From Aquificaceae bacterium (GTDB lineage Bacteria > Aquificota > Aquificia > Aquificales > Aquificaceae), in contig JANWYC010000008.1 of NCBI GenBank assembly GCA_025057245.1, positions 1 through 15,602 on the forward strand: a stretch of 15,602 nucleotides of DNA, read 5' to 3'. Below, piece after piece: positions 1 through 5,716 of this stretch. Position 1 is the first letter of the stretch. Each line of letters begins with the position of its first letter. The notes beneath the pieces were generated by a model. It had not been told where the DNA came from. It did not search any database and saw nothing but the letters and a program-made list of their open reading frames with translations. The position numbers were made by a program, and so were the translations under genes.

Positions 1-28
1 GAAGTAAAAATATTAGTGTTAGCTCCAT
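1..28 (-). CDS. Start of an unidentified gene (N-terminal fragment)
   Basis: On the minus strand an ATG at 28-26 opens a frame that runs off the window after nine codons (MELTLIFLL). A Shine-Dalgarno-like GGAAGG lies four bases before the ATG. The gene starts 21 bases after the pyrE stop and is probably cotranscribed with it. The visible residues are mostly hydrophobic, which would suit a membrane segment or signal peptide, but nine residues are too few to name a family. Confidence 0.5.
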
Positions 29-48
29 TTTACCTTCCACTTACCAAA

Positions 49-600
49 CTACAGAAGCTCTTGCACTTTAAAGAGAGAGTATACTTCCAGCCCTTCTTCC
101 ATAAGCCTTTCCCTTCCTCCTTCTTCTCTGTCAACTACCGAATATACACAGATAACTTCGTAACCTTCCCTTTTACAAGCATGCACTGCTTTTAAGGCAG
201 AGTTCCCTGTGGTTATCACATCTTCAAGAATTACCACTCTATCGCCAGTCTTAAGGTTACCCTCCACCTGTCTACCAGTGCCATGACTTTTAGCTTCCTT
301 TCTAACTACGAAAGGTTTAATAGGGTTTCCCTCAAGGTAAGATACAAAACTGACCGCATAGGCTATAGGGTCCGCCCCGAGAGTGAGCCCGCCCACGCCG
401 TTAGGCTTAAGCTCTTTTAACCTCTCGTAAAAAAGCTTTCCTAAAAGATATACACCCTCTGGGTCAAAGGTAATTTGTTTAAGGTCTATGTAATACCTAC
501 TTAACTTTCCAGAGGACAGCCTAAACACTGGTTCTTCTGAGACCTTTAAAGACCTGCTTTTTATCAAAGGCTTTAACTTTTCTACCAGATTTGCTTCCAT
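49..600 (-). CDS. pyrE: Orotate phosphoribosyltransferase
   Basis: PyrE joins orotate to PRPP to make orotidine 5'-monophosphate, the fifth step of de novo pyrimidine synthesis in the cytosol. The 183-residue protein has the usual length. The PRPP-binding loop VVILEDVITTGNSA (about residues 122-135) is complete, with the acidic pair before TTG. RKEAKSHGTGR (about 100-110) matches the flexible catalytic loop with its Lys and His residues. The ATG at 600 is preferred over an in-frame TTG at 603. There is no Shine-Dalgarno sequence, and a TATAAT lies only 11 bases upstream, so the message may be almost leaderless. A downstream minus-strand gene begins 21 bases after the stop. PyrK, encoded on the other strand in this window, supplies electrons for the preceding step of the pathway. 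Confidence 0.95.
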   Translation of the reverse strand: MEANLVEKLKPLIKSRSLKVSEEPVFRLSSGKLSRYYIDLKQITFDPEGVYLLGKLFYERLKELKPNGVGGLTLGADPIAYAVSFVSYLEGNPIKPFVVRKEAKSHGTGRQVEGNLKTGDRVVILEDVITTGNSALKAVHACKREGYEVICVYSVVDREEGGRERLMEEGLEVYSLFKVQELL

Positions 601-611
601 CAATGCGTAAG

Positions 612-638
612 ATTATAATACAAAACTCGGTGTTGCAA
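612..638 (-). promoter_or_regulatory. Putative pyrE promoter
   Basis: A perfect TATAAT lies on the minus strand at 617-612. TTGCAA at 638-633 is a possible -35, with a short 15-base spacer; TCTTGC at 640-635 with 17 bases is an alternative. Transcription would begin within a few bases of the pyrE ATG at 600. The -10 is clear and the -35 is weak. Confidence 0.5.
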
Positions 639-749
639 GAAAATGTTTGAGAATTGTCTGACAGGCACACGACAGTAATTATTTAGTGCATGAGAATAAT
701 ATAGAAAAACTTTACTTCAGAAGCATCACAAAGTTCTAGAGAGTAAGCA

Positions 750-1242
750 TCAACTGCTGTGTTTAAAATCTAACTTTCTAATAAGCTTTTCCGCTATAAC
801 TTGTAAAAGCTCTGCAAAATCTTATAAAGTTAGACTCAAATCATGAAGCCTAATATCAAACATTAGAGAGTATTTTTCTGGACATAGCGACTCAACCACC
901 TCAAAGCTTGAAACTTATTTCATAAATACCGCCAACCGGGATTAAAGATTTATTAGACAATTCTATATCAGACAGGGTTGCTCATCCTTGTCTATACTTC
1001 TCCTGAGATTTTGAGCATAGACTAAGAATGTCGTCTACTCCTCAAGTGCAGAGCTCTAGGGCGGACAGTAGTAACTCATTAGGTTTTTTGAGAATTACTA
1101 TGGTGTAGCTATGAGCTTTTAGCGTATACTCTACCTAAAATACTATCTGGGGCTTGATATTTAAACAGCTTTAAGTTTGAGTTTATATACACAACGAACT
1201 ACTAGCCCCTTATGAAACAAGGGCGAGAGACTCAATAGACAA
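750..1242 (-). pseudogene. Possible decayed coding region
   Basis: Reading the minus strand from about 1242 down, one frame contains protein-like stretches broken by stop codons. One is VEYTLKAHSYTIVILKKPNE, followed by a TGA and then GVDDILSLCSKSQEKY. After a further TGA comes ATLSDIELSNKSLIPVGGIY. A shift near 910 leads into a second frame containing FEVVESLCPEKYSLMFDIRL and, after another stop, DFAELLQVIAEKLIRKLDF. The amphipathic, Lys/Glu/Leu-rich text resembles neighbouring proteins more than random sequence, but the stretches are short and no family is recognised. A promoter-like TTGAGA/TATAAT pair at 1273-1246 points into this region. It could instead be chance in a non-coding region. 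Confidence 0.3.
769..834. repeat. 66-base near-palindrome
   Basis: The outer arms TCTAACTTT (769-777) and AAAGTTAGA (826-834) are perfect inverted copies. They continue inward after a three-base bulge as ATAAG (781-785) pairing with CTTAT (821-825). After one mismatch, TTTT (787-790) pairs with AAAA (816-819). An alternative inner hairpin pairs AGCTTTT (784-790) with AAAAGCT (805-811). In total about 18 base pairs surround a 25-base loop. It has no T-run on either side to suggest a terminator. It may be a palindromic element or part of a structured transcript. Confidence 0.55.
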
Positions 1243-1245
1243 CGC

Positions 1246-1273
1246 ATTATAGAGGGTTTTTATGATTTCTCAA
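1246..1273 (-). promoter_or_regulatory. Putative minus-strand promoter facing the gene-poor gap
   Basis: TTGAGA (1273-1268) and TATAAT (1251-1246) are spaced by 16 bases on the minus strand, a good sigma-70-like pair. Transcription would run through the possible decayed gene towards pyrE. It lies back-to-back with the plus-strand promoter of the gene starting at 1314. Confidence 0.45.
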
Positions 1274-1304
1274 TTTCTCACCCATCATGTGTATTGCTTA
1301 TAAT
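1274..1304 (+). promoter_or_regulatory. Putative promoter of the membrane coiled-coil / eRF1-like / NYN / ribF operon
   Basis: A perfect TATAAT at 1299-1304 lies nine bases before the preferred ATG at 1314, so the transcript would begin at or within a few bases of the start codon. The -35 region has no good TTGACA; TTTCTCACCC occupies 1274-1283. No Shine-Dalgarno sequence precedes the ATG, which fits a leaderless message. Confidence 0.5.
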
Positions 1305-1313
1305 TATGGCGTT

Positions 1314-2519
1314 ATGATTAGAGAGCCTATAAAACTGCTTTTTCTCATATTCTCTTATAATTTCATTCTTTACTACATATCTGATTTCTCACCCGTTGCC
1401 CTTTTCCCTTCCACGCCCGAAGATGTTCTTATGGTGCTTTCTTTTAGCTCCGCCCTCTATCTTGCATGGCTCTTCGGATACAGAGACAAAACTGTGCCGT
1501 GGTTTGCTTACTTATACGCCTTTCTTGTGATTGGTCTTTTCTTCCTGAGGGGAGATTACCACGTTATAACCGGCTTTCTTCCTTCCATCTTACTAACCAT
1601 GCTACTTACCAGACTCTTCGAAACTCCTGCGGAGGTTAGGTTAAGGGAGCTAAAAGAAGAGAGGAAGAAGCTGGAAGAGGAACTTTCTCGCAATGAGAAG
1701 GAAATCTCAGAGCTTTTGGAACAGATGGAACTGCTCAAAGAATTCAACCAGAGGTTAGAAAAGGAAAAAAGTATGATGGAAAGAGAATACTTAAGGCTAA
1801 AGGAAGAGGAGCAGGAAAGGCGGAGGGAGTTAGACAGAGAAAGAGAGGAGCTGAACCAAAGGTTGAAAGACAATCAAAAGAAATTACAGGAATATAAAGA
1901 GAGACTGGAAAGGCTTACGAGTATGAACAAAGAGCTTTTTGAGATGCTTGAAGTTCTCTGGGAGAAGGAGTCAAAGGGTGGAAAGGATGAGCTCTCAAAG
2001 TTAAGACAAGACAGAAAAAAACTTTCAAAGGAGATTGTGCAACTTTATGAGCTTCTTGATGAAGTTTCAAGGGAAAACCAAGAAATAAAGCGAGAAGTAG
2101 AAGTATTTAAAAAGGCTCTTGATAGAGAAAAGGAAGAAAAAGAGCTCTTAAAGCTGGAAGTGGAACGGCTCAAAGCTGGGCAGGAAAGTAGAAAGGAGGT
2201 TTACAAGGAGATATTTAGTATCCTTTTTGAAAACATTGAGGTGGAAGACAAAGCTCTAAAAGACTTTTTGCAATTTGACAGGGAAACTAAAAGAGAGTTT
2301 TTAAAAGAGCTCTTACTGCTTAACATGAAAGGTCAGGAAGAACGGTTTGAGAGTATGAAGGGTTATAAAAACGTGTTTAAACTGAAGCCAAGGGGAGGAA
2401 GGATATACTTTACCTTCGGAGAGGATAAGACGTGGAAGGTTATTGGTATGCTGCGAGGGGAGGACGATAAGCTTAAAGACAGGCATACGAAAGAGCTCTT
2501 GGTAAAATATAAAAGTTGA
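1314..2519 (+). CDS. Membrane-anchored coiled-coil protein with a RelE/ParE-like C-terminus (unnamed)
   Basis: The 401-residue protein starts with three or four hydrophobic segments (about residues 6-22, 37-54, 62-78 and 88-102). A long Glu/Lys/Leu-rich heptad region (about 106-300) follows, predicted to be an extended coiled coil. The last ~80 residues are globular. They contain alternating strand-like pieces VFKLKPRGGRIYFTFG and TWKVIGMLRGEDDK, followed by KDRHTKELLVKY. By eye this arrangement resembles RelE/ParE toxins, which cleave ribosome-bound mRNA or poison gyrase; this is an inference, and catalytic residues cannot be assigned. I start at the ATG at 1314, not the ATG at 1287, because TATAAT at 1299-1304 would leave the upstream ATG untranscribed. 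It is the first gene of an operon with an eRF1-like gene 15 bases downstream, so it may be the membrane anchor of a ribosome-related complex. Confidence 0.7.
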   Translation: MIREPIKLLFLIFSYNFILYYISDFSPVALFPSTPEDVLMVLSFSSALYLAWLFGYRDKTVPWFAYLYAFLVIGLFFLRGDYHVITGFLPSILLTMLLTRLFETPAEVRLRELKEERKKLEEELSRNEKEISELLEQMELLKEFNQRLEKEKSMMEREYLRLKEEEQERRRELDREREELNQRLKDNQKKLQEYKERLERLTSMNKELFEMLEVLWEKESKGGKDELSKLRQDRKKLSKEIVQLYELLDEVSRENQEIKREVEVFKKALDREKEEKELLKLEVERLKAGQESRKEVYKEIFSILFENIEVEDKALKDFLQFDRETKREFLKELLLLNMKGQEERFESMKGYKNVFKLKPRGGRIYFTFGEDKTWKVIGMLRGEDDKLKDRHTKELLVKYKS

Positions 2520-2534
2520 TAAAGGAGGTGCTGG

Positions 2535-3748
2535 ATGAAAACTCTGAGGGAAACCATGGAAAACCTTATTAACATCAAGTGGGATGGACACATGGTCACC
2601 AGCCTATACTTAAGACTGTCTGCTGAGGATAGAGTGGACAGAAAGTATGTTGTGAACTTTAAAAACATGGTAAAGACTCAGAGGGAATATTTGGAAAGGA
2701 GGGGGTTAGAAGGCAAGGTCCTTAGCTCCGTGGAGCGGGACTTTGAAAAGATGGAAAGCTTTCTGTCGGAGCCTGCGAACCTCAGAGGTTGTGGTGGTGT
2801 TGCGGTATTTTCTTGCTCTGCGGTGAACTTCTTTGAGGTGGTAAAACTACCACATGTATATAAAAACAGGCTGATGGTGTCACTTCATCCCTTTATTAGA
2901 GAGATAGCCTCCATAGACGAAGAGTTGGGGAGAGTCGGCATTTTATTAGTGGACAGAAAGCATGTAAGGTTTTTCCTCCTTGACCTTGAAGGTTTAACTG
3001 AGGTTGTAAACTTTGTAGAGCCTCTTGCCACCAGAGCTCACAGGTTCCACTCAGGAGGTGGCATGCTCAGAGGTGCGGAGGGCACCATGAAGTTTTCCAT
3101 GCCTTCAAGAATAGGTGGTCCCAGTATGGTTCAGCACTCCTTTGGAGAATACAGGTTCAACATGAGAATAAAGGAAGAGAAACATAGGCTTTTTAAGATT
3201 GCAGGGGATACCCTGATGGAGGCGTGGAAGGAAAACGAGTTTGATAGGCTTGTAATAGGCTCAGATAGAGAGGACATAGTGGAGATAGAAAACCATTTGC
3301 ATACTTACCTTTTGGAGAGACTAACAGGATACATACAGGTAAACCCTTCCCATGTGGACTCCGAAGAGCTTAAAGAAAAGGTTTTTGGTCTTATTTTTGA
3401 AAAGAGCAGGGAGGGAGAGGATAGGCTACTAAAAGAGCTGGAAGAGTTTGAAGGAAAGGGGCTTGCGGTTAGAGGAATTTCAGAAGTTTTGGAACAGCTC
3501 TACATGGGAAATGTAAGACTTCTACTCCTGCCTGCGGATTTCAGAAGCCAGGTTATGTTTGTGAAAAGTCTAATCTGCCCATGTTAAAGCCTGAGTGTCC
3601 TGAGGAGGAGAAGGCTTACGAGGTGCCAGATGTGGTAGACCAGATTTTAGAACTTGCACTTGAGGAGAAGGCAAGGGTGAAAGTTATAAGCCCTGAACAG
3701 GCTAAAAAAATAGATGGACTTGCTTGCTTTATGCGGTTTGCTCTATGA
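2535..3748 (+). CDS. eRF1-like (baeRF-type) release factor paralogue, frame broken by a -1 frameshift
   Basis: The zero-frame product is 350 residues and ends prematurely at 3587. It resembles bacterial homologues of archaeal/eukaryotic release factor 1: an N-terminal region, then a domain with ILLVDRKHVRFFLL (about 136-149), then the segment equivalent to the eRF1 GGQ loop, here RIGGPSMVQH (192-201). Pro replaces the catalytic Gln. The following EEKHRLFKIAGDTLMEAW matches the long helix of eRF1 domain 2. The C-terminal domain-3 region GISEVLEQLYMGNVRLLLLP is interrupted after Phe336. Moving back one base there restores KPGYVCEKSNLPML, VPDVVDQILELALEEKA and DGLACFMRFAL, ending at TGA 3746-3748, for about 404 residues. 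That TGA overlaps the next gene's ATG as ATGA, which supports the shifted end as the true one. A strong AAGGAGGTG ribosome site sits at 2522-2530. Programmed frameshifting, a recent mutation or a sequencing error are all possible. Confidence 0.75.
3537..3544 (+). other. -1 frameshift position in the eRF1-like gene
   Basis: Zero frame reads GAT TTC AGA AGC and meets a stop at 3585-3587. Re-reading the C at 3542 gives GAT TTC CAG AAG CCA, which enters a frame open to 3748 with clear eRF1 domain-3 character. A tRNA-Phe slip from TTC to TTT is possible, but there is no canonical X-XXY-YYZ slippery heptamer. A single-base loss in the genome or assembly explains it equally well. Confidence 0.6.
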
Positions 3749-4341
3749 ACTATGAAAAGGTAGTCATCCTTATAGATGGTTCAAACCTGTTTCACGCCAT
3801 AAGGTATATGAACATAAAGATAGACTACCAAAAGCTTCTTGACTTTCTCAAAGAAGACAGAAGGCTTGTAAGAGCCTACTTTTATGGTGCGGTGCCTCAG
3901 GAGAGGGACCTTAAGAAAAATAGCCCAGAGTGGGAAAGCTACATAAGGCAGAGAAGGTTTTTAGAAGAGCTCTCTCTTCAAGGTATAAAGGTAAAGCTGG
4001 CAAAGTTGAGGAAACTTCCATCTGGAGAATACATAGAAAAGGAAGTGGACATTATGCTCGCTACGGATATGCTTAGCATGGCTTACATGAACGTGTTTGA
4101 TACGGTGGTGCTCGTAAGTGGGGATAGTGACTTTTCCTACACGGTGGAGGAGGTGCAAAGGATTGGCAAGAGGGTGGAAAATGCCACTTTTAAGAAGACC
4201 AGCTCTTACCAACTGCGTAAGATTTGCGACCGGTTTTTGCTTCTTGATGATTACATGGATAGGTTTGTAGTGGAGGAGAAAATGGAAGTGACTCAGGAGG
4301 TGAGCTTCTGGGAAAAGATAAGGAAGCTATGGAAAAGGTAG
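3745..4341 (+). CDS. NYN-domain (LabA/DUF88-like) putative ribonuclease
   Basis: NYN domains have a PIN-like nuclease fold that cuts RNA with metal ions held by conserved Asp residues. This 198-residue protein carries the expected acidic motifs: VVILIDGSNL (Asp11, Asn14), EVDIMLATDML (Asp102, Asp108) and VVLVSGDSDF (Asp127, Asp129). RIGKRVENATF then leads into a helical tail. All active-site acids appear present, so it is probably an active nuclease. I start at the ATG at 3745, which overlaps the TGA of the frameshifted upstream gene as ATGA. A longer in-frame TTG start at 3724 adds eight residues with no domain character. There is no Shine-Dalgarno sequence, so translation is probably coupled to the eRF1-like gene. 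The 3' end overlaps ribF by 13 bases. Co-occurrence with a release-factor-like gene suggests cleavage of ribosome-associated RNA, but that is inference. Confidence 0.85.
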   Translation: MNYEKVVILIDGSNLFHAIRYMNIKIDYQKLLDFLKEDRRLVRAYFYGAVPQERDLKKNSPEWESYIRQRRFLEELSLQGIKVKLAKLRKLPSGEYIEKEVDIMLATDMLSMAYMNVFDTVVLVSGDSDFSYTVEEVQRIGKRVENATFKKTSSYQLRKICDRFLLLDDYMDRFVVEEKMEVTQEVSFWEKIRKLWKR

Positions 4342-5273
4342 TCTTTCTCAAGACCAGCTATAGCATTTGTCCGAAGGGTTATGTCTGCACTGAAGCTCTA
4401 GACGAACCCACGGTGTTAACGGTGGGCAATTTTGACGGAGTGCATCTGGGGCACAGGTTTCTTCTCCAAAAGGTTAAACGCAGAGGCGAAGAGAAAGGCT
4501 TGAAGACCACCGTTCTGTCCTTCTACCCACACCCTATCAGAGCTCTATCGCCATACCAGACACCTTGTGAACTTACGAACATGGTTGAAAGAACCCGCCT
4601 ACTTTTGGAAGAGGGTATTCAAAAGGTTTTTTTCATAAGGTTTGACAAAAGGTTTGCCAGCATGCCTGCGGAGAGTTTTTTGAGGGAAGTGATACACCAA
4701 AGGTTAAAGGTTAAACATCTTGTGATTGGATATGACTGGAGGTTTGGAAACAGAAGGGAGGGAGAGATAGAGTTAGCCAAGGAGCTGGGAAAGGAGCTGG
4801 GTTTTGAGGTGGAGGAGGCACAGCCTTTTAGGTTAAACGGACACATAGTTAGTAGCACTTTGATAAGAAGGCTTCTCCACATGGGAAGGCTTGAGGAAGC
4901 ATCTGCGTATCTGGGAAGGAACTACGGAGTAATCAGAAAGGTAGTAGGCGGTGATGCTCGTGGGTCTCTCTTGGGTTTTCCTACCGCAAACCTTCAGAAC
5001 ACGGAGAAACTCTGCCTAAAAGAGGGTGTGTATGCGGTTAGGGTGGATGACAGTCTTATAGGTGTTGCCAACTACGGCACGAGACCTACCTTTGGAGGTC
5101 AGAAAAAGGTTCTTGAGGTTCACATTCTTGACTTTATCGGAGACCTGAGGGGTAAGGTGATAAAGGTAGAGTTTTTAAAGTTTATAAGAGAGGAGAGAAG
5201 GTTCTCAAGCCCACAGGAGCTCATAAAGCAAATAGAGGAAGATGTGTTAGCGGTTAGAAGTTTGCTCCGATAA
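4329..5273 (+). CDS. ribF: Bifunctional riboflavin kinase / FMN adenylyltransferase
   Basis: RibF phosphorylates riboflavin to FMN and then adenylates FMN to FAD. The N-terminal adenylyltransferase domain has the nucleotidyltransferase signature VGNFDGVHLGH (about residues 32-42). It also has SFYPHP and a conserved SSTLIRRLL segment near residue 180. The C-terminal kinase domain carries GSLLGFPTANL (about 213-223), followed by GVYAV and the FIREERRFSSPQELIKQI tail. The length of 314 residues is standard. The ATG at 4329 lies inside the end of the NYN gene, with AAGGAAG just before it as a ribosome site. It is the last gene of the operon starting at 1314. Its 3' end overlaps the convergent small gene by 27 bases, leaving no room for a terminator hairpin. 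Confidence 0.95.
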   Translation: MEKVVFLKTSYSICPKGYVCTEALDEPTVLTVGNFDGVHLGHRFLLQKVKRRGEEKGLKTTVLSFYPHPIRALSPYQTPCELTNMVERTRLLLEEGIQKVFFIRFDKRFASMPAESFLREVIHQRLKVKHLVIGYDWRFGNRREGEIELAKELGKELGFEVEEAQPFRLNGHIVSSTLIRRLLHMGRLEEASAYLGRNYGVIRKVVGGDARGSLLGFPTANLQNTEKLCLKEGVYAVRVDDSLIGVANYGTRPTFGGQKKVLEVHILDFIGDLRGKVIKVEFLKFIREERRFSSPQELIKQIEEDVLAVRSLLR

Positions 5274-5531
5274 GTAGCCTGCGTAAATTACCTTACCATC
5301 CTCAGACAAGGCAAAGGATTTCTCCATTTTATCTCTTAGGCCTTTGTTGTTTTGCAAAAAGTCTTTGAGCGTCTTAGGTTCTCCGTGAGCTCTTAGCGTG
5401 TATTCTTTCACATCACCATTGTCAAAGTATATTTTTACGGGAAGGCAGTAAAACTTTGAGTTTTCACCATCATGACATCTCTGTATTTCACCCATTACCT
5501 CAATGCTAACGCTTCTGGCAACTATTTTCAT
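5247..5531 (-). CDS. Small protein of unknown function
   Basis: This 94-residue frame has alternating strand-like segments (KIVARSVSIEV, YCLPVKIYFDNGDVKEYTL) followed by a helical, charged half (TLKDFLQNNKGLRDKMEKSF). A small alpha/beta domain is therefore likely. There are no membrane segments, and the two Cys residues do not form a recognisable metal site. I chose the ATG at 5531 because a TAGAAT -10-like hexamer ends eight bases upstream, giving a leaderless arrangement. An internal ATG at 5495 is possible, with a GAGG that is rather too close. The first seven residues of the longest frame are probably untranslated. The 3' end overlaps ribF by 27 bases on the opposite strand. No family is recognised; the reading frame looks genuine but its function is unknown. 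Confidence 0.6.
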   Translation of the reverse strand: MKIVARSVSIEVMGEIQRCHDGENSKFYCLPVKIYFDNGDVKEYTLRAHGEPKTLKDFLQNNKGLRDKMEKSFALSEDGKVIYAGYLSEQTSNR

Positions 5532-5538
5532 GATGATT

Positions 5539-5566
5539 ATTCTAACATACACGCTGGGTTAGAAAA
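5539..5566 (-). promoter_or_regulatory. Putative promoter of the small orphan gene
   Basis: TAGAAT at 5544-5539 on the minus strand lies seven bases before the ATG at 5531. TTTTCT at 5566-5561 is a poor -35 candidate at a 16-base spacing. Transcription would start at the start codon. Confidence 0.35.
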
Positions 5567-5573
5567 CACCTAT

Positions 5574-5640
5574 TGCTTGCAGTGTCCAACACCCATTTTG
5601 TCTAATAAATCTCTCTTGACTTATGCAAGCATTCTTGGAC
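5574..5640. repeat. Two interleaved inverted repeats between divergent genes
   Basis: TGCTTGCA (5574-5581) is an exact inverted copy of TGCAAGCA (5624-5631). GTCCAA (5584-5589) is an exact inverted copy of TTGGAC (5635-5640). The arms occur in the order A, B, A', B', so the two pairings cross. In RNA this would be an H-type pseudoknot with 8- and 6-base-pair stems. In DNA it could be paired protein-binding sites. It lies between the small minus-strand gene and the permease gene. Confidence 0.4.
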
Positions 5641-5676
5641 AGCGTATGTTAAACGCAGAACCTCATAGCGTATTTT

Positions 5677-5707
5677 AGACTTAGCACGTTGGTAAGTCTG
5701 GTATACT
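5677..5707 (+). promoter_or_regulatory. Permease-operon promoter with an overlapping operator-like palindrome
   Basis: AGACTTA (5677-5683) and TAAGTCT (5693-5699) form a perfect 7-base inverted repeat around a 9-base centre. It ends two bases before a TATACT -10 hexamer (5702-5707), so it fills the -35/-10 spacer where a repressor would act. The GTG start of the permease is nine bases after the -10. No convincing -35 is visible. Confidence 0.45.
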
Positions 5708-5716
5708 ATTAACGTT

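Larger units (their letters stand above)
601..1298. other. Long gap without an intact gene, rich in short repeats and hairpins
   Basis: Nearly 700 bases separate pyrE from the next gene, unusual in a window where most genes touch. No frame is open for more than about 35 codons. Small hairpins include GACAGGG/CCTTGTC (971-992, one G-T pair), CCCTT/AAGGG (1207-1223) and GGGGCT/AGCCCC closing a 49-base loop (1149-1209). Short exact repeats include TAGAGAGTA (737 and 864), TTTGAGAATT (646 and 1087) and GACTCAA (834, 889 and 1229). No tRNA T-loop, tmRNA, SRP RNA or RNase P core motif was seen. The region appears to be a decayed gene (listed separately), a structured RNA, or both. Confidence 0.5.

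Noticed and set aside
1274..1283. TTTCTCACCC as a shared promoter element (also at 15542-15533 on the minus strand, and a variant TTTCTAACCC near 5565)
   Set aside because: Spacing to the -10 differs (15, 11 or 19, and 11 bases) and another copy lies inside the gene near 1385, so a common element is not supported.
601..1298. tRNA, tmRNA, SRP RNA, RNase P RNA or CRISPR array in the large gap
   Set aside because: No T-loop sequence, conserved RNA core motif or regularly spaced repeat was found on either strand by eye.
1287..1313. Upstream ATG adding nine residues to the coiled-coil protein
   Set aside because: A perfect TATAAT at 1299-1304 lies between it and the ATG at 1314, so it would not be on the transcript. 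The added residues have no family character.
3724..3744. TTG start extending the NYN protein by eight residues
   Set aside because: The ATG at 3745 forms an ATGA overlap with the upstream gene and directly precedes the first strand of the domain.
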